Assembly (NCBI GenBank): GCA_964452495.1
Contig: CAYVMC010000004.1
Span: 1 to 64,000 of the forward strand
Direction of reading: 5' to 3'
DNA from: CALUTH01 sp964452495
GTDB lineage: Bacteria; Cyanobacteriota; Vampirovibrionia; Gastranaerophilales; Gastranaerophilaceae
DNA: 64,000 nt
The notes beneath the pieces were generated by a model, which was given only the letters and a program-made list of their open reading frames with translations, was not told where the DNA came from and made no database searches. A program made the translations under genes and the position numbers. Shown piece by piece: positions 9,729-17,313 of this stretch. Within the stretch, counting starts at the first letter, position 1. Every line of letters begins with the position of its first letter.

Positions 9729-9830
9729 CTACTTTATCTTCTCCTCATAAAAATTTAACACTCTTTCAACTGCCAGATCCATATTGTAATATTTGTAATC
9801 TCCGAGTCGTCCTAATTTTAGCAGCATCAT
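9729..9830 (-). pseudogene. 3' remnant of UDP-galactopyranose mutase (glf)
   Basis: The minus strand reads 33 codons ending in TAG one base before the GT8 start. The peptide contains KLGRLGDYKYYNMDLAVER, which matches the conserved C-terminal end of UDP-galactopyranose mutase (family pattern GRLGxYKYYDM). Immediately upstream is an in-frame TAA, and the rest of the roughly 370-residue enzyme is missing. What remains looks like the tail of a deleted glf gene, kept perhaps because GAGGAG within it serves as the ribosome binding site for the GT8 gene. Confidence 0.7.
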
Positions 9831-9856
9831 TTAAATGCCCTCCGGTAATTTATAAA

Positions 9857-9878
9857 TCACATTTTGGTTAAAATGTGA
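9857..9878. repeat. Palindrome 1 (cacatttt-n4-aaaatgtg)
   Basis: TCACATTTT ggtt AAAATGTGA forms nine-base arms around a four-base centre. Its inner 21 bases reappear exactly in inverted orientation as palindrome 2. Confidence 0.8.
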
Positions 9879-9999
9879 CAGAGGTAAAAGGGGCAAAATT
9901 AAGAAATTAGTACATTCTGATATTTATTTAATTAATTGAAATATTATTTTGTTTTATATATATTTGTTAATATATAAATCTTTGGTTATGAAATATTGG

Positions 10000-10020
10000 T
10001 CACATTTTAACCAAAATGTG
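10000..10020. repeat. Palindrome 2, exact inverted copy of palindrome 1
   Basis: The core cacattttaaccaaaatgtg at 10001-10020 is the exact reverse complement of the core of palindrome 1. The pair delimits 164 bases. Confidence 0.8.
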
Positions 10021-10153
10021 GCATTGTATTAAAGATAAGACAGTACAAGGATTTTAGACTTTTAAATAAAAAAAAAGAACAGGGAAGTAACAAACAAATA
10101 TGTTCCAAGTTTTTGTGTTATTATACCTTTAGACCGATTTAAAAATTAACGTT

Positions 10154-10173
10154 CACATTTTGAATAAAATGTG
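10154..10173. repeat. Palindrome 3, overlapping the GT8 promoter
   Basis: The dyad cacattttgaataaaatgtg has the same arms with a GAAT centre. Outside it, AACG and CGTT also pair, extending the dyad. It covers the -35 box of the following promoter, as an operator would. Confidence 0.75.
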
Positions 10174-10189
10174 TCGTTGACATTATATT
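10160..10189 (+). promoter_or_regulatory. Probable promoter of second GT8 gene
   Basis: TTGAAT (10160-10165), an 18-base spacer and TATATT (10184-10189) lie just before the gene. The -35 box sits in the centre of palindrome 3, so binding there would block transcription. Confidence 0.5.
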
Positions 10190-10199
10190 AGAAGGAGAA

Positions 10200-11183
10200 A
10201 TGTTTGTTTACATGTATAATATTACAATATGTTTAAGCAGTGACAATAACTATGTCCAGCATCTAGGAGCAACAATATCCTCTGTTTTGAAAAATAAAAA
10301 AGAAGATGAATTTATTAACATTTACATAATAGATGGCGGAATTAATGAAGATAATAAATCTAAATTAAAAGAGTTTGAAAAAAAGTACACATGCAAGATT
10401 GAATTTTTACAATCAAATCCGGAGAAACTTAAAAATTGTATAATCTTTAAAGGCGACTATATCTCTATTGCAACATACAACAGACTATTAATTCCTGAAT
10501 TAATCAAGAAAGAAAACAGAGTCATTTATTTAGACTGTGATATTATCGTTAGAAAATCTTTACGTGAGTTGTTCAATAAAGATTTTGAAAATAATCTGAT
10601 AATCGGTGTAGAAGATATTGTCTCAATAAATCATTCTGAAAGATTACAGCTTGATAAATACATTAATGGAGGAGTAATTCTTTTTAATTGCGAACAGATG
10701 AGAAAAGAGAACTGTGTAGAAAAAATCTTCAATTGGATAAAAGAAAATAATGACAAAATTGAATACCACGATCAGGATATTATAAATGCAGCACTTGCAG
10801 GAAGAATAAAATATGTTGAAGATATATATAATGCACAGGTTTTAAGGAAAAAGAACAGCAGATTTGATGAAATTCCAGATCCGGTAATTCTTCATTTTAT
10901 CGGACCTAAAAAGCCCTGGACAATAGTAAAACCATTAAATACTACTCATTGGGGAAAAGAATATTTTGAAGCATTAAAGGGTACTCCGTGGGAAAACTTT
11001 ATAAAAGAATACAAACGGAAAGTTATACTCCACTATCCGCTTATTCTCTTATATCCGACAGGTCTGGTACGTACGCTGATTAGAAATATATTTTCTATAA
11101 AAAACAGCACCCTAAAAGATAAAAAAATTATTACTATCCTTGGTATCAAATTTAGTACCAAAAGAGTTAAAAGAATTAAATAA
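10200..11183 (+). CDS. Family 8 glycosyltransferase
   Basis: A GT-A fold glycosyltransferase related to the divergent GT8 gene at 8786-9727. It has TICLSSDNNYVQHLGATISS at the N-terminus, the metal-binding DCD at 112-114, NGGVILFN, YHDQDIINAALAGRIKY and HFIGPKKPW near the end. It probably decorates a surface polysaccharide. The start is ambiguous. An ATG at 10200 lies only two bases after AAGGAG, while the ATG at 10212 (MYNITICLSSD) fits the family start better but lies 14 bases after it. The C-terminal tail is basic and may associate with the membrane. Confidence 0.9.
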   Translation: MFVYMYNITICLSSDNNYVQHLGATISSVLKNKKEDEFINIYIIDGGINEDNKSKLKEFEKKYTCKIEFLQSNPEKLKNCIIFKGDYISIATYNRLLIPELIKKENRVIYLDCDIIVRKSLRELFNKDFENNLIIGVEDIVSINHSERLQLDKYINGGVILFNCEQMRKENCVEKIFNWIKENNDKIEYHDQDIINAALAGRIKYVEDIYNAQVLRKKNSRFDEIPDPVILHFIGPKKPWTIVKPLNTTHWGKEYFEALKGTPWENFIKEYKRKVILHYPLILLYPTGLVRTLIRNIFSIKNSTLKDKKIITILGIKFSTKRVKRIK

Positions 11184-11212
11184 GAAAGTTTACAATGGTT
11201 CCGGTTTTTTAT

Positions 11213-11220
11213 GCTAAAAT
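11213..11220 (+). promoter_or_regulatory. Extended -10 box of the DUF1893 gene
   Basis: TGCTAAAA(T) stands 22 bases before the ATG. The same string ATGCTAAAAT occurs in front of nadK (20792-20801) and upstream of glyS (57266-57275), so it is a recurring promoter element here. Confidence 0.5.
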
Positions 11221-11242
11221 AAATACCATAAGGGGGAACAAT

Positions 11243-11716
11243 ATGAACAGAAGAAGCTTTATAAAAAGTATTGTACTTTGCGGGCTAGCGGTTATACTTA
11301 CTTTTAACAGTGTACAGGCAAAACGCAATAATCATACGGAAAAAGTTTTGAGAGAACAATTGCAAAACCACTCTCTTGTTGTTATTAAAGACAACAAGAT
11401 GGTCTGCCTTGACGGAAATGGTATAAGCCCTATTCTCAGATACCTTGAACAAGGCGACTTTGAGGATGCTACCGTTGGAGATAAAAAAATCGGCAGAGCA
11501 TCTGCCTTGCTTCTTGTCCACGGCAAAGCAACAAAAGTCTATACTCCTGTAATTTCAAAACCGGCTATAGAGGTTTTTAAAGCTTTTAAAGTAGATTATA
11601 CGGCTGACGAGGTTGTCGATAACATACTCAACCAAACTCAGACAGACCTATGTCCGATGGAGAAAAAAGTACAAAATATAAACTCTCCTGAAGAAGCGTA
11701 TGAGATTTTAAAATAA
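11243..11716 (+). CDS. Exported DUF1893 protein with Tat-like signal
   Basis: The ATG at 11243 is chosen because AGGGGG lies seven bases upstream and because a signal sequence starts there; an in-frame start at 11195 lies before the -10-like box and is not used. Residues 1-27 form a signal peptide with NRRSFIKS, a good match to the twin-arginine motif, then a hydrophobic stretch and VQA. The rest matches DUF1893, a deaminase-like fold of unknown function: a middle ALLLVHGKA-VYTPVISKPAIEVF and a C-terminal DLCPMEKKV followed by SPEEAYEIL. Members are normally cytoplasmic as far as I know, so export is unusual. A terminator follows. Confidence 0.85.
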   Translation: MNRRSFIKSIVLCGLAVILTFNSVQAKRNNHTEKVLREQLQNHSLVVIKDNKMVCLDGNGISPILRYLEQGDFEDATVGDKKIGRASALLLVHGKATKVYTPVISKPAIEVFKAFKVDYTADEVVDNILNQTQTDLCPMEKKVQNINSPEEAYEILK

Positions 11717-11722
11717 TAATAG

Positions 11723-11756
11723 AAAAACTCTGCAAAACTTTTATTGCAGAGTTTTT
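11723..11756 (+). terminator. Intrinsic terminator after DUF1893 gene
   Basis: AAAAACTCTGCA (11723-11734) pairs with TGCAGAGTTTTT (11745-11756) around a ten-base loop, ending in a run of T. Confidence 0.9.
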
Positions 11757-11836
11757 TATAACATTATTTTCAACAAAGCCTAATGAAATTTTTCTATGTT
11801 TTACTATTCTTTTATAGATAGCAGAGTATGATAAAT

Positions 11837-12277
11837 TTAAATTTTTCCCTCACTGTCACCGGTAATCTTATCATATCCCTTTTGTCCAATCCACATTAAA
11901 GTATTACATATTACCTGAGGAATAAATGTTATAATCCCTATTGCAAATGCCCAATTTTTAACGGAATTAAAGTTTATTTTTTTATTTTTCAAGCACTTTA
12001 AAGAATACTCAAGTTTTTTAACGTTCCTATTATTTTTCTTATATTCTTCAATCTGTTTTGTTAACCCGTCAATGGCATTATCAACACGTGTTTTATCCTT
12101 TAGTAATTTGTGCTGATTATAAAGTCCGACACCGGTACCGGCTATCATACCCATACCGCCCCAAACAAGTGCATCTGCAACCGGATGCGATGCAAACAAG
12201 TTATGCGAACTGCTTTTATTATCACCTGCAACCTTCTGCTGCACGGATTTGAATGAAGGCATATTTACACCGGTCAT
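11837..12277 (-). CDS. Hypothetical membrane protein with central coiled coil
   Basis: A 146-residue protein with no known domain. A polar leader (MTGVNMPSFKSVQQK) is followed by a glycine-rich membrane segment (about 35-53), a charged, probably coiled-coil stretch (about 58-95, many Lys/Asn) and a second membrane segment (about 108-128). AAGGAG precedes the ATG with a spacer of T residues. The leader motif NMPSFKS resembles the FKS/FTA leaders seen in other proteins of this window. It stands alone between two terminating genes. Confidence 0.7.
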   Translation of the reverse strand: MTGVNMPSFKSVQQKVAGDNKSSSHNLFASHPVADALVWGGMGMIAGTGVGLYNQHKLLKDKTRVDNAIDGLTKQIEEYKKNNRNVKKLEYSLKCLKNKKINFNSVKNWAFAIGIITFIPQVICNTLMWIGQKGYDKITGDSEGKI

Positions 12278-12490
12278 TAAAAAAAAACTCCTTACTTATT
12301 TATAATAACAGCCATGAACATTTTATCTGTGCTTTTTTCATTCGCATTTTTACAAAAGTTTACAACTAAAAATAAGATAAATTAAATTTTCCAGCGTGGG
12401 TGAAAACAGGTTCGGGGATGAAATAAATACTTTCCTAAATACTGTGCAATTATCCTATCCGCCAGAAGAAGGTTACTTACATAGATACAA

Positions 12491-13309
12491 TTATAAACTC
12501 AAATAATACTCTTTTAATAATTTACAGTCATCTTCAATGTTCGGGCTTTCACAAACTACCACACCTTTCACATTAAAGGCTTTAAAAGCTTTCAATAAAT
12601 CTTTATAATTCATATCCGATTCTTCAAGATTAAGGTGCTGACGTTCCCCCTTTGCTGTATATTCAATTCCTGCAATATGTGCATGAAAATTATTCAGTGC
12701 AAATTCGCCAAGTTCTTTACCTATTTTTTCAAAGACCGAACAAAATTCATCATAAGTATTCATAATTCCGGCATATCTTGCATGAAGGTGCGAAAAATCC
12801 ACACACGGGTAAACTGTCTCATATTCCTTTGATAGTCTTACAATTTCATCAACATCTCCCCACTGGGTAGCTTTACCTGTCGTTTCCGGCCTTATAAAAA
12901 TTTTATTGCCTGACTTTTCAAGAACATCCGTTATTACTTTTATTTGTTTAGAAATACTATTATATACGTCTTCACTATCCTGCCCCAGATAATATCCAGC
13001 ATGGAATGTTATACTATAACCGCCAAGCTCATTTGCAACTTCTGCCGTTTCAATAATCCTCTGTACACTTGCTTCAACCTTTTCTGGTTCAGCAGCATTA
13101 AGGTTTACATAAAAAGGAGCATGTGCAGTTATTACCTTATCGGTATTTTTAACACTTTCACGGCTCTTATCACTAATTCTCACCCCACGCACAAATTCAA
13201 GTTCCAGACCATCTAATCCCATTTCGTCAAGGATTTCAAAAGCTCTGTCATACCCTTTTGTGCCAGTTCTTAAAGGCATGCCTGCCGTTAAAAAATGAAG
13301 TTTATCCAT
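12491..13309 (-). CDS. Endonuclease IV-like TIM-barrel protein (AP endonuclease 2 family)
   Basis: A 272-residue TIM barrel of the AP endonuclease 2 / xylose isomerase-like superfamily. The zinc-ligand pattern of endonuclease IV is visible: ITAHAPFYVN, TFHAGYY, IRPETTGK, CVDFSHLHAR, NNFHAHIAG, HLNLEESDM and a late VVCESP. It may cut DNA at abasic sites, and it resembles the short archaeal and Gram-positive Nfo-like forms more than E. coli Nfo. A sugar isomerase role is the main alternative. Its ATG overlaps the stop of the formyltransferase gene (TAATG), so they are translated together. Confidence 0.8.
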   Translation of the reverse strand: MDKLHFLTAGMPLRTGTKGYDRAFEILDEMGLDGLELEFVRGVRISDKSRESVKNTDKVITAHAPFYVNLNAAEPEKVEASVQRIIETAEVANELGGYSITFHAGYYLGQDSEDVYNSISKQIKVITDVLEKSGNKIFIRPETTGKATQWGDVDEIVRLSKEYETVYPCVDFSHLHARYAGIMNTYDEFCSVFEKIGKELGEFALNNFHAHIAGIEYTAKGERQHLNLEESDMNYKDLLKAFKAFNVKGVVVCESPNIEDDCKLLKEYYLSL

Positions 13310-14250
13310 TACTTAAATTCCTCACCGATTTTTGGATTAACTATTCGAATAAAATCTGCAGCATCACCGATAAAGAAATTTCCGAACTGTAAAACCGTTG
13401 GAACAATCAGCCCGCGGGCAGTTGCAATAAAAAATTTATTATCCTCAATCTTTGAAACACATCCCGGCGGATGCGGCATACATAAAGTATCACTTGCCAC
13501 TTCTACCTTGCTTATTTTCATTAAATTCCCGCGAAACATTGTTGAGGCAAGAATAAAAGGATTAAGCGCTCTTACAAAATGTTCTATCTCCTCGGCTGTT
13601 TTGGTGTAATCAATATATAATGCGGATTCCGGCAACGTATTACCTTTTACAAAATTTCCTGCAGGCTGTTTTTTTCTGGGCAATTCACGTTTTTCATACT
13701 CTTTTAAGACAAGAAGCAATAATTCTACACCAAGAACGTTTAATTCATTAAACAGTGTTCCCATTGTAGATTTAGGATGAACAGGATATTTTTTTTGAAT
13801 AATAATATCTCCAGTATCAAACCCCTCATCCATAAAATGAATTGTAACCCCCGTTTCGGTTTCCCCGTTCAAAAGGACATTAGTATAAGGATTTCCTCCG
13901 CGATAAAGCGGCAGCAGCGATGGATGAACATTTATAAATCCATCCTTTGTTGCATTCAAAAGCACACCCGGAATTTTATAATTAAATGAACAAACAACAG
14001 CCAAATCAACATCCAAACCCCTGACTGTTTCTATTAGTTCAGTTTCATCAAGCTCATCATATTCAATAAAATTCAAACCTCTTGCTACAACAAACCTTTT
14101 AAAATTGTAATACATCGGATGACGTTTTTTAGGCCCCAAAACCCCAACTACATTAATTCCTGACATTAAAAGCCCGTCAAGACCAACATACGCCATATCC
14201 GGAATGCCCACAAACAGTATTCTTTTTTTGTACTCTGACCTATTATCCAT
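13309..14250 (-). CDS. Formyltransferase family protein (methionyl-tRNA formyltransferase-like)
   Basis: A 313-residue protein with a Rossmann formyl-transfer domain (RILFVGIPDMAYVGLDGLL; INVHPSLLPLYRGGNPY with the catalytic Asn-His pair; GVTIHFMDEGFDTGDII) and a C-terminal OB-like region with VRALNPFILASTMFRG, where methionyl-tRNA formyltransferase has RALNPWPGA. It could be the initiator-tRNA enzyme Fmt or a sugar N-formyltransferase for surface glycans. The substitution HPSLLPLYRG for the Fmt-typical HASLLPRYRG leaves this open. It lies in an overlapping three-gene operon with a C_GCAxxG_C_C protein upstream and an endonuclease IV-like gene downstream. Confidence 0.8.
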   Translation of the reverse strand: MDNRSEYKKRILFVGIPDMAYVGLDGLLMSGINVVGVLGPKKRHPMYYNFKRFVVARGLNFIEYDELDETELIETVRGLDVDLAVVCSFNYKIPGVLLNATKDGFINVHPSLLPLYRGGNPYTNVLLNGETETGVTIHFMDEGFDTGDIIIQKKYPVHPKSTMGTLFNELNVLGVELLLLVLKEYEKRELPRKKQPAGNFVKGNTLPESALYIDYTKTAEEIEHFVRALNPFILASTMFRGNLMKISKVEVASDTLCMPHPPGCVSKIEDNKFFIATARGLIVPTVLQFGNFFIGDAADFIRIVNPKIGEEFK

Positions 14251-14638
14251 TTACTTTTACTTCGACTAACTCATTCAATTTCTGAGAACAAAATTTCACC
14301 ATTTCCATACAGTGTGCCTTGCGTGCTGCGCCTTCCAAACCCTTGCACAAGGTACGGCAGCAAGTATACTTGTATTTATCCTTAAAATCGGATACAAATT
14401 CCCTTGCTTTGTCCTTCGCTATCTGAATGTTTTCTTTTGCATTACTTCTACCATATATAGAACTGATTACTATTTGCGATCCTGCGATAGCTCCACACAA
14501 ACATCCTGAACTCATGTCACTTGAAAACGCCGTTGCGACAGATAAAACATCAGGCCTGCAAAAACCATTATCTATCCCCTCTTTTACCAGACTTACCGAA
14601 CAAGAATAACCCTGGTTGTAATATTCTTCCGCTTTCAA
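14243..14638 (-). CDS. C_GCAxxG_C_C family redox protein
   Basis: A protein of about 131 residues with the cysteine pattern of the C_GCAxxG_C_C family: YSCSVSLV, then SSGCLCGAIAGSQ, then YTCCRTLC and a last AHCMEMVKFCSQ. Family members are predicted redox-active or metal-binding proteins of unknown reaction. I chose a TTG start at 14638, because GGAGG stands seven bases before it; an earlier in-frame TTG at 14653 would overlap that site. The gene overlaps the formyltransferase by eight bases and starts the operon. Confidence 0.8.
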   Translation of the reverse strand: MKAEEYYNQGYSCSVSLVKEGIDNGFCRPDVLSVATAFSSDMSSGCLCGAIAGSQIVISSIYGRSNAKENIQIAKDKAREFVSDFKDKYKYTCCRTLCKGLEGAARKAHCMEMVKFCSQKLNELVEVKVNG

Positions 14639-14661
14639 AACTTTTCCTCCCAAACATCATA

Positions 14662-14670
14662 AGTATAGCA
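14662..14670 (-). promoter_or_regulatory. Extended -10 of the redox protein operon
   Basis: TGCTATACT on the minus strand, about 24 bases before the TTG start. The predicted transcript just includes the GGAGG site. Confidence 0.5.
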
Positions 14671-14703
14671 TGATTATGAGATTTATAAAAATTTGTTTAC
14701 ATT

Positions 14704-14732
14704 TTGAATTAATAACTCGGGTAGCATATAAT
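14704..14732 (+). promoter_or_regulatory. Promoter giving a leaderless TPR-glycosyltransferase mRNA
   Basis: TTGAAT (14704-14709), a 17-base spacer and a perfect TATAAT (14727-14732) end seven bases before the ATG at 14740, so transcription should start at or next to the start codon. The -35 region reads ACATTTTGAAT, the same eleven bases as in the second GT8 promoter. Confidence 0.65.
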
Positions 14733-14739
14733 CATATTT

Positions 14740-16332
14740 ATGAGAAATGTTGAAGACGTACTGTTAGGTATAAATATCGGTATTGCAGCCGGACTTGCAA
14801 TGAGCGGAAATAAAGAAAGCACGCTTAAACTATATGAAGAAATTATGAGCCGCTCAGTTATTCCGGCTGAAGAACTTAAAAGAAATTATAAAGATTACCT
14901 AAAAGAGCATGCCCGTAAAGATTTTCAGGATAAAAAATATAACAATGCAGTTTTACAATATTTAGATGTGTTCCATAGTGAGCCGTTAGAGCCGGAAGAA
15001 TACAAGAACACCGGTATTTGTCTTATTGAACTTAAGCAATACGATGCGGCAAAAGAATTCCTTAGCTTATACCAGAAATCATCTAACAATAAGCTTCTGG
15101 CTTTAAAAGAAATCGGAAATATTTACTTCCATAAACTTAATGATATTCAGAGTGCAATAAATTACTTTGAAGAATTTATAAAAGAATACCAGCAAGACGA
15201 TGAAGTGTATAATATACTCGGACATCTTTATTCGCTATATTACAAAAATAAAAGACTTGAAAAACAAAAAGAATATTTTTTAGCGGCTCACAACCTAAAG
15301 AAAAATACACGGTTATACATAAGGAATGTTATTTTTACCCTGTTTAGGATGGGAGAATATGATAAGGTTGAAGAATTTTATCAAAAACTGTTTAAACTTT
15401 CACCAGAACATTCAGATTATTATTATTACGGATGTTTCTTGATTAATCAAAAACGATTTAAAGAAGGCTATATGTACCTGAGACACCGTTTTGAAAAAGA
15501 AGGCGATGACAAATCAATAATACCGGCAGTCCTCGATAAGTCAAAATACTGGCAAGGGGAACCACTTGAAGGAAAAAAAATTCTTGTACATTGTGAACAG
15601 GGGTTTGGCGATACGATTATGTATGCCCGTTTTATAAAAGACCTTGTAAAAAAAGCTGCAAAAGTATATTTTGTTGTTCAAGACGAACTTTTTGAACTTA
15701 TAAGCAGCTCTTTCCCCGAAGTGGAAGTATATTCAACAAAATTCGGGCTGTATAATCTTCAATATGATTACTTCACAACAACAGTTGATTTGCCCCTGTT
15801 CTTAGATACAAATCCAGATAATCTTCCGTACCGCTCAGGATATTTAACATCCAAAGCAAAGTTGTTTAATACAAGTAAAAAGTTAAAAGTCGGTATTGCA
15901 TGGCACGGGAATGAAAAATCAAAGGAATCGGCAAGAGATATACCGTTTGAAGAACTTAAACCGCTTCTAGATATTGAAAATATTGAACTTTATTCACTAC
16001 AGGCCGGCGGTGAAAAACTTTCGGAGGCAAGACTGATTGATGCAGGTAAAGATTTCAAAAATTTCACTGATACTGCGCAGACTATAACCGGACTGGATAT
16101 TATTATAACTACAGATAATGTTATACTTAATCTTGCCGGTGCATTAGGTAAAAAAACATTCGGTCTATTTAATTTCTATCCTGAATATCGCTGGTATGAT
16201 ATCAAAGAAGGACACTCTACAAACTGGTATCAAAGTGTAGAAGTATTCCAAAACCAGAATCAGGATGAATGGTCTGACACAATAAAACAGGTTTGTGAGA
16301 AATTAAACCGCATAAAAGAGGGATTTAACTAA
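14740..16332 (+). CDS. TPR protein with GT9-like glycosyltransferase domain
   Basis: A 530-residue protein. The N-terminal half (about 1-265) is helical with degenerate tetratricopeptide repeats. The C-terminal half resembles the heptosyltransferase-like GT-B domain often fused to TPRs: VHCEQGFGDTIMYARFIKDL, KVGIAWHGN, SARDIPFEELKPLL, YSLQAGGE, DTAQTITGLDIIITTDN and LNLAGALGKKTFGLF. Where relatives read VDTSVAHLAGALG this one has TTDNVILNLAGALG, so the usual His is replaced by Asn and the activity may be altered. No Shine-Dalgarno is present; the mRNA looks leaderless. The role is probably protein or surface glycan glycosylation. Confidence 0.8.
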   Translation: MRNVEDVLLGINIGIAAGLAMSGNKESTLKLYEEIMSRSVIPAEELKRNYKDYLKEHARKDFQDKKYNNAVLQYLDVFHSEPLEPEEYKNTGICLIELKQYDAAKEFLSLYQKSSNNKLLALKEIGNIYFHKLNDIQSAINYFEEFIKEYQQDDEVYNILGHLYSLYYKNKRLEKQKEYFLAAHNLKKNTRLYIRNVIFTLFRMGEYDKVEEFYQKLFKLSPEHSDYYYYGCFLINQKRFKEGYMYLRHRFEKEGDDKSIIPAVLDKSKYWQGEPLEGKKILVHCEQGFGDTIMYARFIKDLVKKAAKVYFVVQDELFELISSSFPEVEVYSTKFGLYNLQYDYFTTTVDLPLFLDTNPDNLPYRSGYLTSKAKLFNTSKKLKVGIAWHGNEKSKESARDIPFEELKPLLDIENIELYSLQAGGEKLSEARLIDAGKDFKNFTDTAQTITGLDIIITTDNVILNLAGALGKKTFGLFNFYPEYRWYDIKEGHSTNWYQSVEVFQNQNQDEWSDTIKQVCEKLNRIKEGFN

Positions 16333-16345
16333 ATAATGGTTAAAT

Positions 16346-16351
16346 TATAAT
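16346..16351 (+). promoter_or_regulatory. -10 box eight bases before oppD-like ATG
   Basis: A perfect TATAAT ends eight bases before the ATG at 16360, and no ribosome binding site is visible, which fits a leaderless transcript. The -35 is weak. Confidence 0.45.
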
Positions 16352-16359
16352 AAGAAACA

Positions 16360-17313
16360 ATGAATCACATCGAAATAAGAAATCTGAATTTAGGTTTTAT
16401 GACAGAAAGCGGTTTCAGACCTGCTCTTTTCGATGTATCGTTAAAACTGAAACCAGGACAAATGCATGCTGTTGTAGGAGAATCCGGTTGCGGCAAGACA
16501 ATAACAGCAATGAGTATTATAAAACTGCTGCCTAAAAATGCAATAATAAAAAACGGAGAAATAATTTTTGAAAAACAAAACATCCTCTCTCTTTCTGAGA
16601 AAGATATGCGAAAAATTAGAGGAGCCAAAATTGCACTCATACCGCAGGATCCCATGACATCCCTAAACCCTCTATATACAATCGGCGACCAAATTACTGA
16701 AGCAATTTTGTGTCATAAAAGTATTTCAAAAGAAGAAGCGATTAATCAGGCCGTAAAGTTTTTAGATTTAGTAAAAATTCCTGATGCAAAAAGAAAAATG
16801 AACCTTTACCCGCATGAACTTTCAGGCGGAATGAAACAACGTGTTATTATCGCAACCGCTCTGGTTCTAAATGCCTGTGTCATTATTGCTGATGAACCAA
16901 CAACTGCTCTTGATGTTACAATACAAGCACAAATAATGTCACTGCTTGATGAAATAAAAAAAGAATTTAACACCAGTATTCTTGTAATAACACATGATTT
17001 AAACCTAATCGGCCAATACGCAGACGAAGTTTCGGTTATGTATGCCGGAAGTATTGTTGAAAATGCACAAAGCAGAGAATTTTTCCAAAACACACTCCAT
17101 CCTTATTCAAAAGCCCTGTTAAAAGCTCTGCCCGATAACAAAAACAAAAAACTTTATACTATAAAAGGTGCCCCGCCATCAATATTTGAAAATATAACAG
17201 GCTGCCGATTTCATCCCAGATGCGAAAAATGCTTGAACGGTGTTTGTACTACAAAGACCCCGCCGCTTCTTGAAATCTCACCATTTCACTATATCAGCTG
17301 TTTTAATTATTAA
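16360..17313 (+). CDS. Oligopeptide/dipeptide ABC transporter ATP-binding protein (OppD/DppD type)
   Basis: The ATPase of a peptide importer. Walker A is GESGCGKT at about 40-47, the Q-loop region is LIPQDPMTSLNP, the signature LSGGMKQR lies near 153-160, Walker B is VIIADEPTTALDVT near 172-185, and the switch His is in ITHD. The C-terminal oligopeptide-transporter domain is present with the Cys motif GCRFHPRCEKC and a late Cys. Its length of 317 residues is normal. No OppA, OppB, OppC or OppF gene lies next to it, so it is an orphan that must work with partners elsewhere. Confidence 0.92.
   Translation: MNHIEIRNLNLGFMTESGFRPALFDVSLKLKPGQMHAVVGESGCGKTITAMSIIKLLPKNAIIKNGEIIFEKQNILSLSEKDMRKIRGAKIALIPQDPMTSLNPLYTIGDQITEAILCHKSISKEEAINQAVKFLDLVKIPDAKRKMNLYPHELSGGMKQRVIIATALVLNACVIIADEPTTALDVTIQAQIMSLLDEIKKEFNTSILVITHDLNLIGQYADEVSVMYAGSIVENAQSREFFQNTLHPYSKALLKALPDNKNKKLYTIKGAPPSIFENITGCRFHPRCEKCLNGVCTTKTPPLLEISPFHYISCFNY

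Larger units (their letters stand above)
9831..10199. other. Non-coding stretch with three related palindromes
   Basis: The region lies between the glf remnant and the second GT8 gene. It is very AT-rich, with no convincing frame. It holds three 20-base dyads listed separately, the third of which overlaps the promoter of the next gene. No recombinase or transposase gene is nearby. Confidence 0.6.

Noticed and set aside
9857..10020. CRISPR or insertion sequence from the repeated palindromes
   Set aside because: Only three copies, in both orientations, with unequal spacing and no associated gene.
12400..12430. tRNA T-loop-like text (ggttcggg)
   Set aside because: No acceptor stem or anticodon arm can be built around it.
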